Position numbers and translations under genes: made by a program
Part shown: piece by piece, positions 24,992 to 35,700 of the stretch
Position numbering within the stretch: position 1 is the stretch's first letter
Layout of the letters: each line of letters begins with the position of its first letter
Notes under the pieces: generated by a model
The model's input: only the letters and a program-made list of their open reading frames with translations
The model's database searches: none
Told to the model about the DNA's origin: nothing
Assembly: GCA_018292915.2 (NCBI GenBank)
Contig: JACVVK020000221.1
Location: forward strand, 1,035,557 to 1,099,556
Direction: 5' to 3'
DNA: 64,000 nt
Origin: Batillaria attramentaria
Lineage: Eukaryota; Mollusca; Gastropoda; Batillariidae

Positions 24992-25369
24992 CCTTAGCGA
25001 AACAAAATGGTGCAATACAATCTGCTGAAAGCTTTCAAATGCCAGGGGCACTTCGATGATGTCGCAGGTTGTAATCAGATCTAAACTGAAGAAACCCGCA
25101 TTCCAAGTGCATCTAGGTAGCCACCCACTCGGACACTGTCAGGTAATAATGTCACATACGTGGGATGCTGAACGGCCAGAGGCGACGGGTCAAGCCTGTG
25201 CAATATAAGGTCGCTCACCATCCTGTCCTCCCACACAAAATATCACCAGTGTTCACTTTCCAGAGCGCGCAAATGCCACGTGCTGGACACTCGTGTTGGC
25301 CGCGGCGTATCATCCAGGTTTCTGGGTCATTTCAGTTTCTGGATCTTAACCCGGCGGTTAAAGAATCAG

Positions 25370-25400
<31 letters not shown>

Positions 25401-25539
25401 GAAGAAGAAAAGCTAGGTTAGGTGCGTGTCAGTGATACGACCCTTTAAAAAGTAATGGGTAATGTGATGATGATGATGATGATGATGATTGACCATTACG
25501 AAGTTCTGGTGAGCAGTCAGTAAGCATGCTCACGGCGCT

Positions 25540-25903
25540 TTTGTCCATGAGTTGACTATGGAGTGAGTTTGTCATAGTGAACATATACCGGGGTATGGTT
25601 GAGCGTTGGACTTCCAATGCTCGGGTCGTGAGTTCGTAACCCGGGCCAAATATTTGTGCTGGCTTTTTCATCGTTGCTCCGTCTTTGATATCACCCGTAT
25701 GTAGTGGAAAAGGACGTTAAACCCCCAAACCCCCACCCCACCCACCCTGACACTGACACGGGATGGGGGGGGGGGGGGAAGAGACAGACACAGAGAAAGA
25801 GAGAGAAGGAGAGGGGGGAGGGGGAGGGGTTACGTTAAGGCATTTCTATGTCAGTGTAAACTATGACAAACTCACTCCATAGTCACTTCATGGACAAATG
25901 TCT
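25540..25903. repeat. Inverted repeat pair of about 48 bp
   Basis: CCATGAGTTGACTATGGAGT and GAGTTTGTCATAGTGAACA (25547-25585) are inverted at 25857-25896. A SINE lies between the arms. Confidence 0.7.
25588..25748 (+). mobile_element. tRNA-derived SINE with small head deletion
   Basis: GAGCGTTGGACTTCCAATGC head, a shortened B-box region (GTTCGTAACCCGGGCC), then intact body and CACCC tail. Confidence 0.82.
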
Positions 25904-26674
25904 AAACAATAAAACGTCAGAGTCTGAATCTTTGATGTCAAGTTCTGCCTGAAGAAATTGGTTGTGGGAGAACCTGACTTGGGGTAGGCTGGCAGGTTGT
26001 TAAAACTTGAAGGGAGGGGGCTGCTCTCCTCAAAGCCCCCAGCGCCCCTAAGTATTTCTTCACAAGTTCTGTAACCGGACTGGGAAGAAGGTCTTAGGAG
26101 TGCACGTGACACGCCACTGATAGTAAAAACGAGACTGCACTTTTAATGAATAAAGGATAATATAAAAGTAAAACTCATTCACGTTCAGTGTCAAGGTTAG
26201 GCTGTTTAACTGTCTTCAGCATCGCTTTTTATTCGCCTTTTGTTTCAGACTAGCAGCATCGCTTTAACAACCTGGCGGATGCCCGTACTGAAACAGGACG
26301 TCTACTTCCGGCTTTGGGTCGTAAGAGCGTGCGCATGTTGTTGAGACATAAATGGAAACTTGAAATTTTAGCCGCGTACACGTACATGAACGTCTTAAAA
26401 ACATCGGTGAGCTAACTGGGAAAAAAAACCCAACAACAACCAAAAAAACAACAAAAAAACAAAAAAACATGTGCGCCGCACGTGAGTGTTCTTAAAAGAT
26501 TTAAGCCAAAGATTGTTTGTTTTCCTCCACTCTATACCATCTGCGCAAGCCGGTCGTCAGTTATGTTTCAACTGACTCCATTCCCTTGGGCGCCGAGCCT
26601 CCCAAACTGAACCATCCATTGTCTACCAAGTGACGTAACTTTCATAGCCGCAAGGAGGGAAAAAGAAAACTATG

Positions 26675-26710
<36 letters not shown>

Positions 26711-27110
26711 AAAGTTTCAATAAAATTAAATTATGTGAAGCCCTGGGGTAGCACCGTGACGTCAGTAGCAGGCCTGATTTCCTGAGAAGACGCCGGCTGA
26801 CGTGTCGCCCGAACTGGATATCAGTGGGTAAACTGCTTGCAGGCAATGTAAATGATCTGTCTGGTCCTATAATATTATTAATATTCCACTTCTTACATGC
26901 CTCACAACGTGTCAGACGCACGTGGATACGAACAGCACGTGCATTGTGTAGGCGGCGTCGGTTTGGTTTGGCCACGTGAATGTTTCGCGCCTGTAAGCCA
27001 CCCATTGTTTAGCCGGCTAATGCTGATAATAGTATTACAGTTCGGGTCCAGCTCAACCCACGTGTATCTGTCGCTTTGTTTGTAGTCGCGACCCAAAACA
27101 CCCACGTTTT
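25904..27110. other. Gene-free stretch
   Basis: No gene is recognised. It holds (GA)n at about 26680-26708 and several CACGTG/CACGTGAA E-box-like words at 26.9-27.07 kb with no associated gene. Confidence 0.5.
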
Positions 27111-27124
27111 CTCAGTCAGGCTCG

Positions 27125-27296
27125 GGGAGCCGGGGTGGCCGAATGGTAGAGTGTTTGACTTCTAATGCTCGGGTCGTGAGTTCGTATCCCGGCTGGAGCC
27201 AAATATGTGTGCTGGCCGGCTTATTCATCGTTGCCCCGTCTTTGATATCACCCTTATGTGGTGGAAAAGGTCGTTCAACCCCCAAACACCCACCCA
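27125..27296 (+). mobile_element. tRNA-Arg-like SINE with 14-bp TSD
   Basis: Complete element flanked by CTCAGTCAGGCTCG at 27111-27124 and 27297-27310. It sits at the left edge of the inverted-repeat element that follows. Confidence 0.92.
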
Positions 27297-27303
27297 CTCA
27301 GTC

Positions 27304-27742
27304 AGGCTCGGTTGGTATAGTTCGCCTGTTGGGGGTGCAAATGTATACCAGTCATTTGCAGGGGGGAGCAAATGTACAAGCTGCGCGGGACAGGGTGCTA
27401 ATGTATCGTGGATTTTGGTCTCACGAGTTGGTCACATGACAACTAACTTCGTTTTATAAATATAAATTAAACGAAAGCATTAAACGAATGTAGCCATCAG
27501 ATGGTGATGATATATAGCGTGCCTAGTATCTGTCGTAACTTGTAACCGTGTCGCTTTCCGTACTAGTAAACGAGCCTTTCGATGAAAACAGCGCGGGAAC
27601 TGATATCGCGAGAGCTGACCGGACTGAAGGGCGGGATACACTCGCCCCGCTGAGTAGAGAGCTTGAGTACATTTGCTCCCCCTGAAAAATAACTGGTATA
27701 CATTTGCACCCCCTAGCGGGCGAACTAGACCAACTGAGCCTC
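27304..27742. mobile_element. Element with about 80-bp terminal inverted repeats
   Basis: The left arm (27304-27379) and right arm (27661-27742) share, in inverted orientation, TAGTTCGCC, GGGGGTGCAAATGTATACCA, GGGGGAGCAAATGTAC and AAGCT. The interior of about 280 bp has no coding capacity. Likely a MITE or foldback; no TSD is clear. Confidence 0.7.
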
Positions 27743-28122
27743 AACCAGTCGTCACAGTGTCTGTGTGTCTGTTTGTTCGGCTGTATGCCCGTCTGCAGAT
27801 GACATCTTCGTTAACAAATCAGTGTGTTTATAAATTAGTCCAGATCAGTACGTATACACCACAACTGTTGATAAAAAACAAAATCAGTTTCTGTTTTGTG
27901 CACTTATTGGTGAAGTGAGCGAACCTGAGCGATTGTTGCAGGTTTCTGTTTCAGGTTACCAGCCAGCTGGTGGAGTGCTCTCATTATTACCAGTATAACT
28001 GTTTTCAGTCTGTGTCCGTTTCTTCAGTGAGTCGTGACCGTGGCCAGAAATGTTCGTCAAGTACTAGACGGTTCCTTGATTATTCGACTTCTTCTTCTTA
28101 TCAAGCCCCGGCTGTCCACGAA

Positions 28123-28321
28123 GGTGAAGGCTATTTTGGAGGGAAATCGTACAGGTCGATTTTTAGACGGACGTCACCTAAGTTCATGGGATTCCGGAAA
28201 CGCCCGATAGCGCGTTCAAACCCTAACCAAAGCCTAACCTTAACCCTAAAACTAATCCTAACCCTAACCCTAATCGTCTAAAAATAGACCTGTACGAGTT
28301 CCCTCCATAATAGCCTCCCCC
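28123..28321. mobile_element. MITE with 9-bp TSD and telomere-like core
   Basis: The 48-bp terminal inverted repeats (28123-28170 and 28274-28321) match without gaps; shared words include GGCTATT, GTACAGGTC and ATTTTTAGACG. GTCCACGAA stands directly on both sides (28114-28122 and 28322-28330). Nine-base TSDs are typical of Mutator-like transposons. The core holds CCCTAA-type units at 28219-28273. Confidence 0.82.
28219..28273. repeat. Interstitial telomere-like (CCCTAA)n
   Basis: Degenerate CCCTAA/CCTAA units, with three clean tandem units near 28256-28272. (TTAGGG)n is the ancestral metazoan telomere repeat. Confidence 0.75.
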
Positions 28322-28513
28322 GTCCACGAAATGGGAAAGGGGGGCATTGCGGTTAACTGCGGACGTCGTCCGTGTGTGAGTGTGTGTGTATGTGTGTGTG
28401 GGGGGGGGGGGGGGGTAGGGGGGGGTGTGTCTGTTTGTGCCTCACTGTCCGCATTTCTGCAAAATATCTCAAAAACGGGTGAACCAGTGAACACCATTAA
28501 TGGTGTGTACTAG

Positions 28514-28552
28514 CAAAGACCCTACATTACTAATAGTAATGTAGGGTCTTTG
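28514..28552. repeat. 39-nt near-perfect palindrome
   Basis: CAAAGACCCTACATTACTA, one A, then the exact reverse complement (19-bp arms). TACTAG lies outside both arms with small offsets. Confidence 0.85.
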
Positions 28553-28559
28553 GTACTAG

Positions 28560-29500
28560 TATACCATTATCGGACTCCAAAAGAAGACTATTTGTTTTGG
28601 TTAAACTTGAACAGGGGTGAAGGTCACATGGCTTTGTTGAAATGCTACGTAATACCAGCCTATGTCAGCGTGGCTAATGCAGCTCAAGGGAGGCAGCTAA
28701 GCTCAGCTTAAGGCATGAGGACTGAGATAGAGAATGTCTGGGCGGAGGCCGCGGCGGCTGAGACGGTGGCATTTCATACTTCAAGCGATAGTACGTCGCC
28801 AATGCTGTTTTCCTGTCACATTTGATAGAAACAATTGCCGGCATGACCGGCTGAAGTGCCGGATGTCATGACATCATGACAGTTGTCAGTGTTTCCGGCT
28901 GGTAGCATCACTAAATCGCTACTGATATCCAAAAGCCATGCCAGACCCAACGACAACTTGACAACCGTGCGACAACTTATGGATGTATATCAGTGAAGCC
29001 TACCTGATGCTGAATCGCTCAGAGGAGGGTTGACCTGAAGGGCCGAACCGGCGACATGGACGGTGTTGTGGTCGGCCATCAGTGTACCGGCTTGGATTTT
29101 TTGTTGTTGTATTTTTGTATTTTTTTTGTATTTTTTTTTTTTTTTTTTTTTTGGGGGGGGGGGGGGGCTTCTGGCCAGTCGTCAGTTGGATCCGCAATGG
29201 ACGACCCCACCTCCTGTCAATCGGCAAAAGGGTCTAACTTTCTTGCCAGACAGGCAGACACCACAACGAGTGAAGCCGGAGGGCGGAGGGAGGTAGTCTC
29301 TCCGTTGTACCCGGTGTTTCAAACTCAATGGTACACTGTATAATACTCAAATAATAAAACTGTCACGCGATAGCCGCAAAGGTCTTTTCTTGTCCATATT
29401 ATCCCTCCCTCCCAAAAAAAAAAAAAAAAAAAAATCATCTTGACCAGGGGTTCCCACTAGCAGACGACAATTTCGTGCGCCTGGGGGGGTATGCCGTTAG
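28560..29500. other. Gene-free stretch before PMS2
   Basis: No gene is recognised. It includes a T run followed by a G run at about 29132-29167 and an A run at about 29412-29433. Confidence 0.5.
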
Positions 29501-29639
29501 TTGTATATTGTTTGGGGTGTTTTTATCAATTCTGGGGGTAAATTGTCTGAATATGTTCAGAAGAACTCTGGAAAGCATCATTCGTGTTTTTCTTTGATAT
29601 TACTTCGGTTTTTAATCGTTGCTTTGCTTGAATGGACTC

Positions 29640-29700
29640 TCGGGGTAGTTGAATTACCTACGCCTCCCTCGAACGCGGGAAAGCCAAGATGGCGGACACA
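29640..29700 (+). promoter_or_regulatory. PMS2: PMS2 core promoter: E2F and YY1 motifs
   Basis: GCGGGAAA at 29675-29682 is the reverse complement of the E2F consensus TTTSSCGC. GCCAAGATGGCGGAC at 29683-29697 is the reverse complement of the YY1 motif CCGCCATCTTGG, with the candidate start codon inside it. No TATA box is visible. YY1 motifs overlapping start codons are common in TATA-less housekeeping promoters, and mismatch-repair genes are known E2F targets. The role here is inferred. Confidence 0.55.
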
Positions 29701-29753
29701 GGTCAAGCCGACGGTGAAGATGGGTGGACGAAAGACGATGATACAGTCTCGCG
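29689..29753 (+). CDS. PMS2: PMS2 exon 1 (coding part)
   Basis: ATGGCGGACACA start in a good context (A at -3, G at +4), 21 codons plus 2 nt, donor GTTAGT. It joins exon 2 in frame, giving a 24-residue acidic extension before the Met that aligns with the human start. Not conserved with vertebrate PMS2, so less certain than the other exons. Confidence 0.6.
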
Positions 29754-32700
29754 GTTAGTGCTTTGTTGTGCAAGGCGTAAAGTACAAGTAAAATCGACAC
29801 TGGACAACTTACGTGCATTGTCAATCTATGCAGAAGCACACATGGGATGTAGCTTGTGTTGACAGAGGTACCGATTTACACAGACCGAAGTCACTTTGTC
29901 AGTGTCAGTTGACAGTTCAATGTGCATACATCGTAACATGTACACAGACCATGTCTTTGCTTTTAATGTTTGCAGTCCAAACATGGAGGCCGGATCAATC
30001 CAGGCAATAGACCGCAAGTCAGTTCACCAGATCTGCTCAGGACAAGTGGTGCTGACTTTGGCCACAGCAGTGAAGGAGCTTGTGGAAAACAGCATTGATG
30101 CTGGGGCTACTACTGTTGGTAAACAGGCTAGGCACAGATTTTAACTATGAACACAGTATGCAGATCTACTCACTTCCAGAAATGTACTCATACAATACAG
30201 GTCTTGAAATACCAAAGTACCCTCTTTTTACCTGTTGCTACCTTTGGTTCGGATGCACTGCCCATGTCACTTTTTGTCAGGAGTAACACCTCTTTTTTTT
30301 ATCCTCATTTTACCCCTCTTTACAGACTTCAAAGGTTCTTCAATCTCCTATATTAATTGATGTGTACTCTTAAATTTTCCTTTAGACAGCAAGACCGATT
30401 TCACTGTCGTCGAAGTATTATTTATAACTTGTTTGCTCAAAGACACTCCTTTGAAAGGATTTGTTGCTTTCATTTACTTGAAGATTGGCAAAGTTCTGCA
30501 AACCTGAACGCATTACTAACTGTCGTTTGACATTAATAGCAACACAAATCATGCTAATCTGACATGAAAACATGTTCTTTTAGCTGTGTAATTATGCCAC
30601 GCGTTCAGCGTAGATTAAGCTTGAGGTTAATAGAGTTTACAAGGAAAGGGATATAAACTATTATGATAATGAACACAGTTTGGGAGGGGAAGGTTATAAT
30701 AATAGTGCCTATTAGTAATTTACCCTGTACCTGTAAATTGGTTTGTTTGTGTGATCACTATTGCATCAGGTTCAGCAGATTTCCTGGTGCTAATTTGTAT
30801 CATATAGCTTGGGAGTGTCTGCCTTGGCCTGAGGTAATATGAAAGAACCTAACCAAAATCACTGCCTGCTTGTACTGATTTGATCTCAGGAAAATAGCCA
30901 TGGCTGTTGTTACAATGTATGTCATTGAGGCACTAAATTTTTTAGAGTTGTTGACCATCAGTTTAGCAGATCTTTGAAAATATGTATGATCGCTATAAAT
31001 AGTGTACAATATAGGAACAAAGGCGCTGCTAAAGCTGAAAACGTGCGCTCGATCAGGTCAGTTTCAAAGTAGTGGAAGTAAGTAAAGCTGAGAGCACTAC
31101 CTAGATCTAGGAGATGGGTGCTTTGGACAAGTCTGCCTTGCCCAACATTAGCAACAAGCCACAGAGAAGGGGAGGGGGGGGGGGTCTACCATACTACCGC
31201 TGAAGCGCCTAACAGATCTAAGGGTATCTCACCATTCATAGGGAACCCATTCCCCCTCCCACCGGGAGGAATATGGTTGGTACAACCTAGGCCATGTGAA
31301 TTAGTGTACATTTCTCTCTCTCTCTCTCTCAAAAATTGATCCTTCCTGACTCCACACTAACAACTGACCAGATACTCCAAACGCTAGAAACGCTCTCTTT
31401 TCCAAAACATCTGATCTTAAACAAAGGTATGTTCATGTTCAAAAGCCGCAAAGGCGTTCTGCCACAGTACATCAGCAGCCTCTTTACCTCGTCCGATTCA
31501 TGCGATCCCTCATCAACGCAACGCTTTATACCGCCATGTCCGAGGATAGATATTTTTAAATCAAGTCTCTCCTTCTCCAGTGCCTCTCTCTGGAACAGTC
31601 ACCCTCTGATCATTACTAACAATGGATCGCAATCATCATTCAGGAAAAGTCTCTTCAACCACCTGGCATCAGAAACCGCATAAATCATTTACAACCCATC
31701 TGTCTTGCCCATTCACCGAAGCTCACTTCTTACCAACAAAACCTGTCACGCAGTTTACATGAACAGTGATACACCTGCCCTAGTCCCATGAGTACGTACA
31801 TCATAACTGATATGATTTTATGTATAAACTATAATTATGCTTGCTGCGCGAGCACGCGCATCTATTCTATGTGTGTGTGTGTGTGCGTGTGTTTGTGTGC
31901 AATTTCCTGTTCTTATGTAATTTTTTTTCTCCTTCTCTTCATATGCTGCTTTTGAATTTTGTTTTTTTTTAATGGTAGTGTAGGAACAGCAAGTTTGAAA
32001 ATGGTCTTTGTTTGCCTATAGCTTCTTCCGTTGTAAAATAAAGGATCATTACCGTTATATATATGTCAGTTAGTCTCATTTGTCTCAGTCTCGTAATCGT
32101 TTGTTGTCTGAAATTAGCATTTGATTTGTTTCACCCCCATTAATTTTCCATGAGAATTTTGTATCATTTTGTGGTGTACTTTGTCTTTGCAGAAGTCAGA
32201 CTGAAAGAATATGGGAGTGAATGCATTGAAGTCACTGATAACGGCTCTGGGGTGGAGGAGAAGAACTTTGAGGGACTGAGTGAGTTGTTTTGGAGTTGTT
32301 CTGTAGCTGCTGTAGTAGTACTTCTAGTAATCAGAAGTAGTTGAAAATTGTATTGAGACTGGTTGGGGTCACTTGAAAGCTGATAGCAATCAGCTCAACA
32401 CAAGGGCTGTGAATGATCCAAGGGAGGCAACCATTTTAAGCGTGCTGTTGCTTGGGTTTGCTGTCAGTGGATTTGGAGGTGTAGTTTGTGGACAATGTCA
32501 CAGAGTGTGTGTGTGTGTGTGTAGGGGGAGGGGGGAGAGATATTCTGCTTTGGACAACATGCTTGTGTTTTGAACTCATCATTGTCTCATTAAAAAGCAG
32601 CATTGACAATGTCGGGGAACTTTGCCATCAATCCTTTTCAAATTCAAGAATACTAAAACTAGTAAAAGAGAAGTGTACAGCGTCATCCTGAGCTGTTTTC

Positions 32701-35700
32701 AGAATCCACTTGTGCTCAAATTCTACAAGGATCAATACGTTGTGTTGTATGCATCTTCATTTTCATTACTGTTCTGCAGCTCTGAAGCACTATACTTCGA
32801 AGCTGTCAGATTTTAGTGATCTCATTAGCGTCGCAACTTTTGGCTTCAGAGGAGAGGCTCTCAGCTCTTTGTGTGCACTCAGGTTGGTGATAAATTACTA
32901 TTAAGATATCTTTGTTATTGGTACATTGTACTAGTTGTAGTATATACCAAAGTCATAGTAAATATACTGAATTCATCCAATCAAAATGAAATAATGGGTA
33001 ACAAAACATCCCATTGCAGTGGCGTTAAGTATCCTTTGAATAGCTTGTATCTTCGACTGAGTCTGGCACACTGGCAAAAATCAAACAAAGTTACAGTGAG
33101 ACCAGTGGTAATAGTCTTGGGGCGGTCGGTGGTCTAGTGGTTAAGAGACTTGTCACCAGTGCGAGAGGTCAGGGGTTCAAGTCCCACTCGGAGTAAAGAA
33201 TTTTTCCTTCTCGTGTGTGGCACCGTTCATTCGGGCTGATCGTCGGGGGTTCTCTCTGGGCACTCCGGCTTCCTCTCTCTCTGCTTTGGAAATGTTCCAC
33301 CCACCAAATTTGAAAAATAAATGCAGTTCTAAATTCCGAAATTTAAATAGCTGAGCTGACCTTTCGCACCACGTGATTGTAATGTGTTTATGTCCAGTGT
33401 GTGATTCACGTGAGTGTGCGTATTGGGTTCAGTTGCGGCGCTTTGAGCCGATTTATAAAATTGGGTAAAGCATCTATAGATACAATACTCATTATTATTA
33501 TTATTATTATTTTAAAAAGCTGATGTTTATCTGTAAAGTGATTAAGCCAAATGGGCAGATGAAAGAATCGCTCTGTATATATATATATATGTATGTGTGT
33601 AAAATTGTAAAATAAAACATTTGCCATATTTCTAAGACATCATATGTTTTTATTTCTCCATTTGTTTTATTGCAGTAATATGGTTGTAATGACTCGCCAT
33701 GAATCAGCAACCGTTGGAACAAAACTGGAGTTTGATGCTGATGGAAAGATTGTGACCAGAACACCTGTACCTCGTCAGGTAGGACTTGTCCAGCTGCTCT
33801 GAAAATTGTTTCTACAGAATTTCTACATCTTTGATAATAAAACTGGGGGTCTTTTGTAAGTTGAATCACAATTTTTGTGTAATCATAAACCAGTCATGTT
33901 GTTTCTTGTAGCTGGAACAGACAGATTTCTTTGTCATTTTTATTATCCACAAGGTTTGTTGTTGGCAGGGTCCTGTCCTGTCCTGTGGCCACCTCAGAAT
34001 CGGCTGCTCTCGAACCTGTAGCCCCAGTCAGGGCTTAAAATCTTCACCTTTTGGTGGATTTCCACCTTTGGCTACAAATTTTTTCTCCCCTAAGAAGCTT
34101 TCTCCTCCTCTGAAGCACATAAAATTATTTCAGAATGCACCAGATTGCACAGATTTTAGTCTAATTCTAAAAATTTGCCTCAAAAAGAGCGTTTTGGAAA
34201 AGTTCAGCCCACCATAATTGTAAAATAAATGCAGTTCTAAAATTCAGAAATTTAAATGGCTGAGCTGACTCTTCGCACCACGTGATTGTAATGTGTTTAT
34301 GTCTAGTGTGTGAGAGAATGCGTGTGATTCACTTGAGTGTGCGTGTTGGGTTCAGTTCGCGGCGCTTTGAGCCGATTCATGAAATTGGGTAAAGCGCCTA
34401 TACGATACTCATTGTGTTGTTATTGTTTCCTACTTTGAAGCATTGGCATAAATTTATGCCCAAAAGCACCGAATAGCACAGATTTTAGTGTAGTTAAAGG
34501 AGAATGCCACCAAACACCCCTATTTGCCACTCGTCACTAAATGCTACACACTTTCTCTCCTGTTGAGTCATGGACAATTTTAAACCCTGCCCAGTAGAAT
34601 GCCCATTGGAACAGTCGGTCATAAAACAAAATTCATTATCTGACAGTTGTGCTTATTGTTGTGTGTGTGTTTGGTTTTTTTTTTACAGCGGGGTACAACA
34701 GTCACGCTGCAGAATCTGTTCCACACACTACCCGTGAGACACCGCGAATTCCAGCGGAACCTGAAGAAAGAGTTCGGGAAGATGATACAGGTTCTGAACG
34801 CATACTGCCTTGTCAAGCACAGGTGTCCGCATCACCTGTTCCAACCAAACTGCCAAGGGGTAGGTGACGTCTTCATCTCCATCATTGTCTTTGAATTTTT
34901 GACCAAATTGGATTTTGAGAGTAGTACAGGATGACATGCATTTGTACACTTCTAATTCTCCTGCGCTGTTCTCAGAATTAATTGACTCTGGCCAAATTCC
35001 ACAACAGCATCTATGCATGACATGAATTAGATGTTTCCTTTGATCAGATTATGTGTGTGTGTGTGTGTGTGTGTATGTGTGTGTGTGGTGAAGGTAAAAA
35101 TGCAGTCAGAGTTTACAAAATTGTCACATGCATGAGAAATAATATTATGACTGTGGTCTTCTGTCTTTTACCAGAGTCACTGTAAACTATATGGCTATTG
35201 CTTTGGAATGATCCTGCATTACATTATAGGGAACATGGTGCACATTGTTCTCTTCTCCTTACCCATGAATAGTGTCCTTTCTTTTGCAGAAGCAGGTCTA
35301 CGCTTGTGTCGACCAGTGGTAATGCCACTGTCAAAGATAACATTTCAAACATCTTCGGGCCAAAACAGGTACATTTTGTCTGATTGTTCAGTGTTAGACT
35401 TATGTTCCCCATCTTTTTCTTTCAGTCAAGAATGACTGCAAGTACATGTACAACAGCAGCTTGTTTGGTGACGCCACAGCCACTACTGCGTGTACAGTTC
35501 AGTAATCTAGCAGCACAATCTGAGATTGGTTGTAGTGTTGTGGAACATGGATAGGAGATTTTTATGTATATGGTCGACTGCTGTTTACAGCTGCAGAGCC
35601 TCCTTCCGTTTGAGCAGCGAGCTCCTTCTGAGGATGTGTGCACTGACTATGGGCTCAAAGTGGATGCCAGCCACTCGGAACTCTTCAGGTAATAACCAAA

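Noticed and set aside
33119..33190. tRNA gene in PMS2 intron 4
   Set aside because: The A and B boxes belong to a SINE with a long shared body and a second copy at 34196.
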